Assembly (NCBI RefSeq): GCF_002836355.1
Contig: NZ_PJCA01000039.1
Span: 1-64,000, forward strand
Reading direction: 5' to 3'
Source of the DNA: Moritella sp. Urea-trap-13
GTDB lineage: Bacteria; Pseudomonadota; Gammaproteobacteria; Enterobacterales; Moritellaceae
DNA length: 64,000 bases
Shown: in pieces, positions 18,550 to 26,003 of the stretch
How the letters are laid out: every line of letters begins with the position of its first letter
How positions within the stretch are numbered: position 1 is the first letter of the stretch
Program-made: the position numbers and the translations under genes
The notes under the pieces: generated by a model
The model's database searches: none
What the model was told of the DNA's origin: nothing
What the model saw: the letters and a program-made list of their open reading frames with translations, nothing else

Positions 18550-18577
18550 ATCTGGGGATTATTTATTGAATTTCAAG
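18550..18577 (-). promoter_or_regulatory. Sigma-32 (heat-shock) promoter for clpB
   Basis: On the minus strand CTTGAA (18572-18577) is followed after 14 bases by CCCCAGAT (18550-18557). The sigma-32 consensus is CTTGAA, 13-15 bases, CCCCATNT, so only one defined position differs. The -35 element lies within the last codons of pgeF, and the predicted transcript would have a leader of about 120 bases before clpB. Confidence 0.82.
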
Positions 18578-19318
18578 GTAAATCAAACTTGCTTGGCGGC
18601 CTGTTTGGTGATCTCGTCGATAAGAATAGAATAAATCAGCTTCACGGTATGTACAATGATCTCCACCGTAAATATCAGCGGCATTCACTGTTAACGCTTG
18701 TAAACGTTGACGGGCTAATAAATAGAGGTCAGCTAACCATTTATCACCATCGGCAATAAAAGCGCTGCTGGCTTGCGGATCATGCGTAATAAAGGCATCA
18801 CGTACCTCACTACCCACTTGAAAATGTGCTTGGCTAATTGCGGGACCTAACCACACTAATAAATCATTGGCTGTCGCGCTTAGTTTGGCAATGGTGTTTT
18901 CAATAATACCATCGAGCAAACCACGCCAACCGGCATGAATAGCAGCGATTTGCGTGCCAGCTTTATCGCAAATTAACAGCGGTAAGCAATCTGCAGTCAT
19001 CACTAAACAAACTTGCCCCGTCATTTGGGTCACAGACGCATCAGCAGCAGGTAATTGTTCAGCGTTATGGGATTGCCCCACAAGCTGAACAACATCCGTG
19101 CTGTGCGTTTGATTCAACCAATATGGCTGTTGTGGCAAATGCGCAGCAGTCATTAACAACTGCCTATTTTGCCACACCAACTGACTATCATCTTGCACAT
19201 GCAAACCTAAATTTAGGCCTGCATAGGGCACATGACTCACACCACCCTCACGAGTCGTACTTAGCGCCTTAACATTACTCGGCGCTGGCCAGTTTGGTTG
19301 AATAAAACGAGGCATCAT
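18563..19318 (-). CDS. pgeF: Peptidoglycan editing factor / laccase-domain purine nucleoside hydrolysing enzyme
   Basis: YfiH/PgeF family protein of 251 residues. Conserved parts include LSTTREGGVS, the metal-site His in LNQTHSTDVV, TADCLPLLICDK with the key Cys, AAIHAGWRGLLDGI with the second His, and LGPAISQAHFQVG. Homologues are reported to prevent incorporation of L-Ser in place of L-Ala in peptidoglycan stems, and to have purine nucleoside phosphorylase/deaminase activity. It starts six bases after rluD stops and is followed by clpB, the E. coli order. Confidence 0.94.
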   Translation of the reverse strand: MMPRFIQPNWPAPSNVKALSTTREGGVSHVPYAGLNLGLHVQDDSQLVWQNRQLLMTAAHLPQQPYWLNQTHSTDVVQLVGQSHNAEQLPAADASVTQMTGQVCLVMTADCLPLLICDKAGTQIAAIHAGWRGLLDGIIENTIAKLSATANDLLVWLGPAISQAHFQVGSEVRDAFITHDPQASSAFIADGDKWLADLYLLARQRLQALTVNAADIYGGDHCTYREADLFYSYRRDHQTGRQASLIYLEIQ

Positions 19319-19324
19319 TAATGA

Positions 19325-20305
19325 TTAGCTAATGTAATCATCAACCATGTTTAACGCAGTATCTTCGCGTAGGATATGAATAAGCGTATTCATATCAGAC
19401 GGACGTTCTGCGCGCCACATCATCATTTCACCTGTAACAGGATGCTCTAATCGCAACATACGTGCGTGTAGAGCCTGACGGCCAAATCCACGTAGTGCCA
19501 GGATTAGCGTATCAGTTGCATTGCCAGGTGGCTTTGGACGACCAGAATAAACCGGATCACCAACGATTGGATGCGTAATGTGAGTCATGTGTACACGAAT
19601 TTGATGTGTACGACCTGATTCAAGACGCAGTCTTAATAACGTATGCGCACGGTATTTTTCGGCTACACGGTAATGGGTTTTAGCCGCTTTACCAAGTGGA
19701 CGAACAGCCATTTGAATACGTTTCGTTGCATGACGGCCAATTGGCTCATCAACAAAACCGCCAGCAGTCATAGAACCAGTTACAATTGCTTCATACTCAC
19801 GCGTAATTTTACGTGCTTGCAGTGCAATCACTAAATGCGTTTGCGCTGGAATTGTTTTCGCAATTACCATCAAACCAGTCGTGTCTTTATCCAGACGGTG
19901 AACGATACCAGCACGTGGTACATTCACAATTTCAGGGTAACGGAATAACAATGCATTAAGCACTGTACCATCTGGGTTACCTGCACCTGGGTGAACAACT
20001 AAGCCCGCTGGTTTATTGATAACAAGAATATCATCATCTTCATAAACAATATCAAGTGGCAGGTCTTGTGGCTCGTAGCGTACTTCTTCGTCAACTTCCG
20101 CGTTCAATACAATGGCGTCACCGTATTGCATTTTTCCACGTGCTTTAACAATAACTTCGCCATTTAAGGTAACAAATCCAGCAAGAATCCATTCTTTTAG
20201 ACGTGAACGAGAATAATCTTGGAACATCTCAGCTAAAACTTGGTCTAAACGTTGACCGACTTGGTGTTCTGCAACAACGGCAGAAAGTTCTATTTGTTGG
20301 CTCAT
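19325..20305 (-). CDS. rluD: 23S rRNA pseudouridine synthase RluD
   Basis: Pseudouridine synthase for 23S rRNA helix 69 (positions 1911, 1915 and 1917 in E. coli numbering). An N-terminal S4 RNA-binding domain (QRLDQVLAEMFQDYSRSRLK) is followed by the RluA-type catalytic core with the active-site Asp in GIVHRLDKDTTGLMVIAK and the later SGRTHQIRVHM motif. Length 326 is normal. It is divergent from bamD, first of rluD-pgeF, as in enterobacteria. Confidence 0.97.
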   Translation of the reverse strand: MSQQIELSAVVAEHQVGQRLDQVLAEMFQDYSRSRLKEWILAGFVTLNGEVIVKARGKMQYGDAIVLNAEVDEEVRYEPQDLPLDIVYEDDDILVINKPAGLVVHPGAGNPDGTVLNALLFRYPEIVNVPRAGIVHRLDKDTTGLMVIAKTIPAQTHLVIALQARKITREYEAIVTGSMTAGGFVDEPIGRHATKRIQMAVRPLGKAAKTHYRVAEKYRAHTLLRLRLESGRTHQIRVHMTHITHPIVGDPVYSGRPKPPGNATDTLILALRGFGRQALHARMLRLEHPVTGEMMMWRAERPSDMNTLIHILREDTALNMVDDYIS

Positions 20306-20441
20306 AGGTAGCAGGGACCCTCTTCGGTCCTAATTTTCAGTATAATTACAGGATTCAGGCTATTTTAGCCTTTTATTTTGCTGTAGCATATTAGCTACGT
20401 AATTATTTTCGCATTAAGCAATTTGGAATTTATCCAACCTA

Positions 20442-21179
20442 ATGAAAAAATCAATAAAATTAGCAATAAGTTTATCACTCGCACTCGTTGTAGCTACCGG
20501 TTGTTCTTCAAAAACAGAATCATCGGTACCAGATAAACCAGCCATTGAGTTGTACAGCATCGCTCAACAATCATTACAAGCGGGTAATTTTGTTTCCGCA
20601 ATTGAAACGCTTGAAGCGCTTGATACGCGTTATCCATTCGGCCCGCACACAGTACAAGTACAGCTAGACTTGATCTATGCTTACTACAAGAATAGTGACA
20701 CAGCACAGGCATTGGCCAATATAGATCGCTTTATTCGCTTAAATCCAACCCATAAAGACATAGATTATGTCTACTATATGCGTGGACTTACCAATATGGG
20801 CGCGGATTATAACCTATTTCATGCCCTCTTTAATATAGATCGTTCAGATCGAGACCCAAGTTATGCAAATGCGGCCTTCAATGACTTCACTCGTTTAATC
20901 AAACGCTACCCAGAAAGTGAGTATGTTGCTGATGCGCAGAAACGTTCGATTGCGATTAAAAGTCGTCTAGCGCGTTATGAATTATCTGCCGCAGAATATT
21001 ACATGAAGCGTAAGGCTTACATCGCTGCGATCCAACGTGCACAACACATTATAGACAATTTCGCCGATACAGAATCACGTACAGGCGCGTTAAAAGTAAT
21101 GATTAAAGCCTACGATCTTCTAGAACAGCCAGCCCTAAAAGCCAACGCAGAAAAGATTTTAGCGGTTAACTTAGGTTAG
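20442..21179 (+). CDS. bamD: Outer-membrane assembly lipoprotein BamD
   Basis: Essential lipoprotein partner of BamA in outer-membrane protein insertion, 245 residues. The N-terminus is a lipoprotein signal (hydrophobic core, then VVATG with Cys at 21). Five TPR-type repeats follow, including YSIAQQSLQAGNFVSAIETL, LDTRYPFGPHTVQVQLDL and NDFTRLIKRYPESEYV. It is transcribed divergently from rluD and ends at a strong terminator. Confidence 0.97.
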   Translation: MKKSIKLAISLSLALVVATGCSSKTESSVPDKPAIELYSIAQQSLQAGNFVSAIETLEALDTRYPFGPHTVQVQLDLIYAYYKNSDTAQALANIDRFIRLNPTHKDIDYVYYMRGLTNMGADYNLFHALFNIDRSDRDPSYANAAFNDFTRLIKRYPESEYVADAQKRSIAIKSRLARYELSAAEYYMKRKAYIAAIQRAQHIIDNFADTESRTGALKVMIKAYDLLEQPALKANAEKILAVNLG

Positions 21180-21228
21180 TATTTAGTGCATATTTATAAT
21201 GATTATAGCGTCTAAAAATAAAATATAA

Positions 21229-21262
21229 AAAAACGGCGTCTATGCAAATAGACGCCGTTTTT
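21229..21262 (+). terminator. Bidirectional terminator between bamD and hemE
   Basis: A 13-bp stem (AAACGGCGTCTAT/ATAGACGCCGTTT) with loop GCAA, with A-rich sequence on the left and T-rich on the right, so it can end both bamD (plus) and hemE (minus) transcripts. Confidence 0.92.
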
Positions 21263-21294
21263 GTTTTGATTTACCGCATAAAGTGTACCGCTAA

Positions 21295-21345
21295 AGTATT
21301 AAACCTAGCGCGACAGTACTAAACCTAGTGGAACAGTACTAAGCG
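21295..21345. repeat. 20-bp tandem repeat, two and a half copies
   Basis: Units at 21295-21314 (AGTATTAAACCTAGCGCGAC) and 21315-21334 (AGTACTAAACCTAGTGGAAC) differ at four positions. A partial third copy (AGTACTAAGCG) starts at 21335, just past the hemE stop. Confidence 0.8.
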
Positions 21346-21351
21346 TAATCG

Positions 21352-22416
21352 TTATTTATGGTATTGCTTACTTAGTTCACCAACCGCTTCGATGAATACA
21401 CCTGCTTTTTCAGGTTCAACATCTAAATGGATACCGTGACCTAAATTCATCACGTGACCATTGCCTTCACCAAAACCAGCTAAGATCGTGCTTACTTCTT
21501 CACGAATACGTTCTGGTGATGCATACAGCATTGAAGGATCCATATTGCCTTGTAGGGCAACTTTATCACCAACACGTGCTTTCGCTTCAGCAATATCAAT
21601 TGTCCAATCAAGACCAATTGCATCACAACCTGTTGCTGCGATCTGTTCGATCCATTGACCACCGTTCTTCGTGAACAAAGTTACTGGTACTTTACGGCCA
21701 TCGTTGAAACGCGTTAAGCCATCAACAATTTTGTGCATGTACTGCAGTGAGAAATCTTTGTAATCACGTGGAGATAATACGCCACCCCAAGTATCAAATA
21801 CCATCACAGATTGTGCACCAGCAGCAATTTGCGCATTTAGGTAAGTGATCACTGAATCAGCTAATTTATCTAATAATAAATGTAACGTTTGCGGTTCAGC
21901 AAAGCCCATTTTTTTAATTTTAGTAAACGTTTTTGTACCACTGCCTTCAACCATGTAAGTTGCCAGTGTCCACGGGCTTCCAGAAAAACCAATTAATGGC
22001 ACTGCGCCATCGAGGTTTTTACGGATAGTACGCACTGCATTCATTACATATTGCAGTTCACCTTCTGGATCTGGGTGACCAATTTTATCAACATCCGCTT
22101 TACACGTGATCGGACGTTCAAATTTAGGACCTTCACCTTCTGAGAAATACAGACCTAAACCCATCGCATCAGGGATAGTTAAGATATCTGAAAACAGAAT
22201 TGCCGCATCAAGTGGGAAACGACGTAATGGTTGTAACGTTACTTCACAAGCAAGTTCAGCATTCTTACACAGCGACATAAAGTCACCCGCTTCAGCGCGC
22301 GTTGCTTTATATTCTGGTAAATAACGGCCTGCTTGGCGCATCATCCAGACGGGTGTTTGGTCTACCGATTCTTTGGCTAACGCACGTAAATAACGATCAT
22401 TCTTTAACTCGCTCAT
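21352..22416 (-). CDS. hemE: Uroporphyrinogen decarboxylase
   Basis: Haem biosynthesis enzyme converting uroporphyrinogen III to coproporphyrinogen III in the cytoplasm; 354 residues, the same length as in E. coli. Signatures include the N-terminal [15 protein letters not shown], the catalytic-Asp region [15 protein letters not shown], and [16 protein letters not shown]. It is a single-gene unit on the minus strand, divergent from rsd; the same pairing occurs near rsd-nudC-hemE in enterobacteria. Confidence 0.98.
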   Translation of the reverse strand: MSELKNDRYLRALAKESVDQTPVWMMRQAGRYLPEYKATRAEAGDFMSLCKNAELACEVTLQPLRRFPLDAAILFSDILTIPDAMGLGLYFSEGEGPKFERPITCKADVDKIGHPDPEGELQYVMNAVRTIRKNLDGAVPLIGFSGSPWTLATYMVEGSGTKTFTKIKKMGFAEPQTLHLLLDKLADSVITYLNAQIAAGAQSVMVFDTWGGVLSPRDYKDFSLQYMHKIVDGLTRFNDGRKVPVTLFTKNGGQWIEQIAATGCDAIGLDWTIDIAEAKARVGDKVALQGNMDPSMLYASPERIREEVSTILAGFGEGNGHVMNLGHGIHLDVEPEKAGVFIEAVGELSKQYHK

Positions 22417-22922
22417 ATCCTTTCCTGAATTGCGGCTCTAATATGGAGATATTGTAACATTATTCAACAAGTGACAAAATATCTGACGCCATTTTCATGA
22501 CTAATTTACCAACAAGTTGATCCCAACAGGACATTCTTTGCCAAAATACAAGCTTAGCGACCATAATTAGCGTGGAGGCGGAGAAAAAAACAACAAATTT
22601 GAACCACCATTAACAAGCTACTTTCAGCACATTTCTATTTAGGTAATTAATTTGCATAATTAACGTCAAGTTAATCAGAGACATCAATCACAATTACTTA
22701 ACAAGCTTGATGAACAAAAGCAAAAATCAGTCATAACAAATACTTATGTGCTATCATTAGTCCTACAACAGTTTTAAACTCGTAACCGCACTTTAGTAGA
22801 TATATCTGTTATTGCGGCGCTAATTAATCAGGTTTGACCAGATAAAATAGTGTTGACGTATTACGGTAAAAAATTTAGTAATAGGACACCTTAGTTTTTT
22901 AAGGGTACATGGAGTAAGTCAT
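22417..22922. other. 506-bp divergent spacer between hemE and rsd
   Basis: AT-rich with no ORF that looks coding. It must hold the leftward hemE promoter and the rightward rsd promoter. The right end carries a candidate sigma-70 promoter (listed separately); the rest shows no repeat, RNA gene or operator that I can support. Confidence 0.6.
22852..22880 (+). promoter_or_regulatory. Candidate sigma-70 promoter of rsd
   Basis: TTGACG (22852-22857), a 17-base spacer and TAGTAA (22875-22880), ending about 40 bases before the rsd start. The -35 is near consensus, the -10 is weak. Another TTGACC lies 19 bases further upstream. Confidence 0.45.
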
Positions 22923-23411
22923 ATGTTAACCAAATTAGAACAAGCGCAACAAGCTTGGGGCGGTACGCACAACGCCATTGATCATTGGCTAGAAGAGCGA
23001 CAAGAACTGATTGTCGATTATTGCAAACTCGAAGGCTTACCCCCATTTAAAAAAACCGCCGCATTGCCCAGCAAAGATGAACTACAAGCCTTCTGCCAAA
23101 TTTTAATCGATTATCTATCGACAGGTCATTTCGAAGTTTACGATCAAATCGTTTCTCAGTGTGCCGAAAACAGCACTAAAAGCCTATCCCTTGCTCAGCA
23201 AATCCAACCGAAGATCGTATTAACAACTGAAGCCTTGGTTGAATTTAATGATAAATACGCGGATGGAAATCAAGATGATGACGCCTTAATCAAGTCTTTA
23301 GATAATGACATGTCAAAAGTGGGTGAGTTATTAGAACAGCGTTTTGAATTAGAAGATCAATTGCTATACGCTCTTTCTACGTATCATCGCGAAGTCGTTG
23401 ACGCAGAATAA
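22923..23411 (+). CDS. rsd: Regulator of sigma D, Rsd/AlgQ family
   Basis: Anti-sigma-70 factor of 162 residues that binds RpoD in stationary phase and favours alternative sigma factors. Family features: LTKLEQAQQAWGGTHNAIDH, WLEERQELIVDYCKLEGLPP, and a helical remainder with DYLSTGHFEVYDQIV. It is divergent from hemE and ends at a strong hairpin terminator. Confidence 0.95.
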   Translation: MLTKLEQAQQAWGGTHNAIDHWLEERQELIVDYCKLEGLPPFKKTAALPSKDELQAFCQILIDYLSTGHFEVYDQIVSQCAENSTKSLSLAQQIQPKIVLTTEALVEFNDKYADGNQDDDALIKSLDNDMSKVGELLEQRFELEDQLLYALSTYHREVVDAE

Positions 23412-23444
23412 TAGTTGCGAAAATAGTACCGAATAACAGCCAAT

Positions 23445-23483
23445 AAAAAACCCATTCACATAATCAAATATGAATGGGTTTTG
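23445..23483 (+). terminator. Terminator after rsd
   Basis: Stem AAAACCCATTCA/TGAATGGGTTTT, 12 bp, with a 12-base loop and a short T run. It lies between convergent rsd and fkpA and could serve both. Confidence 0.85.
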
Positions 23484-23552
23484 TCAATATCACGAATAAA
23501 ACAACAGTAACCGAGCTATTCGGCTACTGTATTTTAATGCGTTTAATTATTT

Positions 23553-24290
23553 TTATTGGCCAGCGATTTCTAGCAATTCAACTTCAAATACTAATGTTGA
23601 ATTTGGTGGGATATCTGCACCCGCACCTTGTGCACCGTAACCTAATTCAGATGGGATGTATAATTTATACTTACTGCCCACGTTCATTAGCGCCACACCT
23701 TCAGTCCAACCAGGAATTACACGGTTAAGTGCAAATGTTGCTGGTTCGCCACGTTCTACTGAACTATCAAATACTTTACCATTTAACAGTGAACCTGTGT
23801 AATGCACAGTTACAGTATCGCTTGGCTTAGCTAGGTCACCAGTTCCGGCTGTTACTACTTCATATTGAAGACCAGAGTCTGTTGTAGTGATACCTTCTTT
23901 CTTGCCGTTTTCAGCAAAGAAGTTTACTGAGTCAGCTTGTGCTTTTTCACTTTCTACACGAGCAGCTTCAGTTGATAGCGTATTCATTTTTTCGTCATAT
24001 GCTTTTAATACAGCTTGTAATTCTTCATCAGATAACTGCGTTGTTTCATTTAACGCATCAGTAATACCTTGAACGATGATTTCCTTATCTAATGGCGCAC
24101 CTAGCTCTTCTTGACGCTTAAGGGGTGCAACCAAGTTGCGTGCAACGATTGAACCGATTGCATAAGCCGCTTGTTGATCTTCGCTGTATGCCTTAATGTC
24201 TGTTGCTTTATCTGCTTGTGCTTCTTGACCACATGCTGCTAACAGAGATACCGCTGAAGCGAGTACCGTTACTTTAAAAAATTTTTTCAT
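23553..24290 (-). CDS. fkpA: FKBP-type peptidyl-prolyl isomerase, FkpA/Mip type
   Basis: Envelope chaperone and prolyl isomerase of 245 residues. The N-terminus ends in LLAAC, a good lipobox, so it is probably a lipoprotein, unlike periplasmic E. coli FkpA. A helical dimerisation domain (about 30-135) precedes the FKBP domain (DTVTVHYTGSLLNGKVFDSS, VIPGWTEGVALMNVGSKYKL, ELGYGAQGAGADIPPNSTL). It is divergent from slyX, as in enterobacteria (fkpA-slyX-slyD). Confidence 0.94.
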   Translation of the reverse strand: MKKFFKVTVLASAVSLLAACGQEAQADKATDIKAYSEDQQAAYAIGSIVARNLVAPLKRQEELGAPLDKEIIVQGITDALNETTQLSDEELQAVLKAYDEKMNTLSTEAARVESEKAQADSVNFFAENGKKEGITTTDSGLQYEVVTAGTGDLAKPSDTVTVHYTGSLLNGKVFDSSVERGEPATFALNRVIPGWTEGVALMNVGSKYKLYIPSELGYGAQGAGADIPPNSTLVFEVELLEIAGQ

Positions 24291-24544
24291 CGAAATACCT
24301 AATTAAAATAATGCAGTGTAATTCCACAACTACGTTTTCAGTTACTTATACCTAAAAACAGCTTCAGTATTATCATAACTATTTGATGCTTCCATACAAG
24401 ATATTAACAACTATAAATACAAAAAATGATAAATCACTCTACTTTACTTAGTTTTACATCTTATCTAGGCTAGTATTTCAGCTCAAATAAATCGACATTA
24501 CATGTTAAACTTAGTTCATAAAATTAAGCCATCGCGGAAAAAAC

Positions 24545-24766
24545 ATGGAAATTCAGCAATTAGAAGAGCGTGTTGAAAACTTAGAAATGAAATTAAGCTT
24601 TCAAGATGACACTATCGAACAATTAAATAATGCCATTATTGATCAACAAAAAATACTTGAAGACCAGAAAGTACAGCTGACTTTTTTAATTAGTCGCATC
24701 AAAACTATGCAAGTGGGTAGTGGTTTAGCAAGCGAAGCGGATGAGACACCACCACCGCATTATTAA
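24545..24766 (+). CDS. slyX: SlyX family protein
   Basis: A 73-residue coiled-coil protein (ENLEMKLSFQDDTIEQLN, then heptads to about residue 58) ending in the conserved PPPHY tail of SlyX. Function is unknown in the family. It is convergent with slyD across a shared terminator and divergent from fkpA. Confidence 0.93.
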   Translation: MEIQQLEERVENLEMKLSFQDDTIEQLNNAIIDQQKILEDQKVQLTFLISRIKTMQVGSGLASEADETPPPHY

Positions 24767-24834
24767 TGCTAGAGTGAGTCGATAGAGACTGTTTGTGATA
24801 ACCGATTAAGTCTAATTGCTTACCATAGATAATA

Positions 24835-24863
24835 AAAATGCCAGTCATCGTGACTGGCATTTT
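24835..24863 (+). terminator. Bidirectional terminator between slyX and slyD
   Basis: AAAATGCCAGTCA/TGACTGGCATTTT with loop TCG: a 13-bp perfect stem, with A-rich and T-rich flanks suited to both directions. Confidence 0.92.
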
Positions 24864-24944
24864 GCTTTCATTAAACCGAGATTTAATGATTATGTCGGGT
24901 CAACAGCAATAGCCAACCCACACTTAGTCATTGAGCACTAAAGA

Positions 24945-25529
24945 CTAGTGACAACCGCCGCCGCAGCAACCGTCTTTTTTCTCTTCTTTTGGTTCTTCAG
25001 AACCACAACAGCCACCTTCATGATCATGGTCGTGATCGTGTCCGTGGTCATGACCACAGCCATCAGCGCCATGGATGTGACCATGTTCTAATTCTTCTTC
25101 AGTCGCTTCACGCATGCCAATAACTTCACCATTGAATTGCAGTGTACGACCTGCAAATGGGTGGTTTGCATCAACAACAATAATGTCGTCTTCAACAGCT
25201 GTTACGATAACAGTACGGTGACCCGCATCGGTGTCAGCACTGAATGCCATACCAGGTTCAACGCCTTCAACGCCTTCGAATAACTCAGCAGGTACTTCTT
25301 GTACTAGCTCAGGATCGTAGATGCCGTAACCTTGTTCAGGTTCAACTTTAACGTCAAAATCGTCACCTACTTTAAGACCTTCAAGCTCAGCTTCAAGACC
25401 AGGAACAAGGTAACCAGAACCCATTAAGAATTCTAGTGGTGATGAATCACGCGTATCATCGATAAGTTCACCTTTATCATCTGTTACTGCGAAGTGTAGT
25501 ACTACAACTGAGTTTGCTTCAATAAACAT
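24945..25529 (-). CDS. slyD: SlyD: FKBP-type isomerase and nickel metallochaperone
   Basis: Cytoplasmic prolyl isomerase of 194 residues with an insert-in-flap chaperone domain. The FKBP core shows VVVLHFAVTDDKGELIDDTR and PLEFLMGSGYLVPGLEAELE. The last 45 residues are a metal-binding tail packed with His and Cys (HIHGADGCGHDHGHDHDHDH, then GGCCG and CCGGGCH), as needed for Ni delivery to hydrogenase in E. coli. It sits downstream of yheV in the same direction with about 55 bases between them. Confidence 0.97.
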   Translation of the reverse strand: MFIEANSVVVLHFAVTDDKGELIDDTRDSSPLEFLMGSGYLVPGLEAELEGLKVGDDFDVKVEPEQGYGIYDPELVQEVPAELFEGVEGVEPGMAFSADTDAGHRTVIVTAVEDDIIVVDANHPFAGRTLQFNGEVIGMREATEEELEHGHIHGADGCGHDHGHDHDHDHEGGCCGSEEPKEEKKDGCCGGGCH

Positions 25530-25584
25530 ATTTATTCTCTATTTCTAAATTAACTATTACAGTTTTCTTTAAGCAAGGTCATTA

Positions 25585-25791
25585 TTAGTCTTGCTTAAAG
25601 ACCCCTATCATCTGTTCAAAATCGCGGGTGGCGGTATTCACCTCTCCTTCTGCTTGCGCTTGAGTATAGCCACAACTGACACATTCAATTGTTTCTACCC
25701 CATTCACTTGAAATAGCTGGATCACATCTATTTCATTGCACGTCGGGCACTTAGCGCCGGCGACAAAGCGTCTTTTCTTCCGTTCAACCAC
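25585..25791 (-). CDS. yheV: YheV family zinc-ribbon protein
   Basis: A 68-residue protein with two CxxC pairs (CPTC near 15-18 and CVSC near 38-41) forming a probable zinc ribbon, matching the YheV/DUF2387 family. Function is unknown. The AGGAGG-like site just before the ATG supports the start. It is probably co-transcribed with slyD and divergent from yheS, as in E. coli. Confidence 0.92.
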   Translation of the reverse strand: MVERKKRRFVAGAKCPTCNEIDVIQLFQVNGVETIECVSCGYTQAQAEGEVNTATRDFEQMIGVFKQD

Positions 25792-25862
25792 TGCAACCTC
25801 CTAGTCTGTTCACGAGCTTAAGCATGCTCAACAAGCTGATTTAATAAACTGATATTAAGTCT

Positions 25863-25906
25863 ATTAGCATCGTTTGACTAAGCCATTAGCATCGTTTAAC
25901 TGAGAG
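25863..25906. repeat. 22-bp tandem duplication in the yheV-yheS spacer
   Basis: ATTAGCATCGTTT starts both units (25863-25884 and 25885-25906). The units differ only at two central positions and the last two bases. They lie between divergent genes, within the promoter-bearing spacer. Confidence 0.85.
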
Positions 25907-26003
25907 TGTACTTTATTCTTAGTACAAATTTCAAAGTTTAACATTTTAAAATGGGCGTAAATCCGCTAAAATCGCCGCAATTATAGTTACTAATAGCCCT
26001 CAT

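Noticed and set aside
18481-18759. Plus-strand 92-codon frame overlapping the end of pgeF and the clpB promoter
   Set aside because: It is antisense to conserved pgeF sequence, has no ribosome binding site and resembles nothing; a shadow frame.
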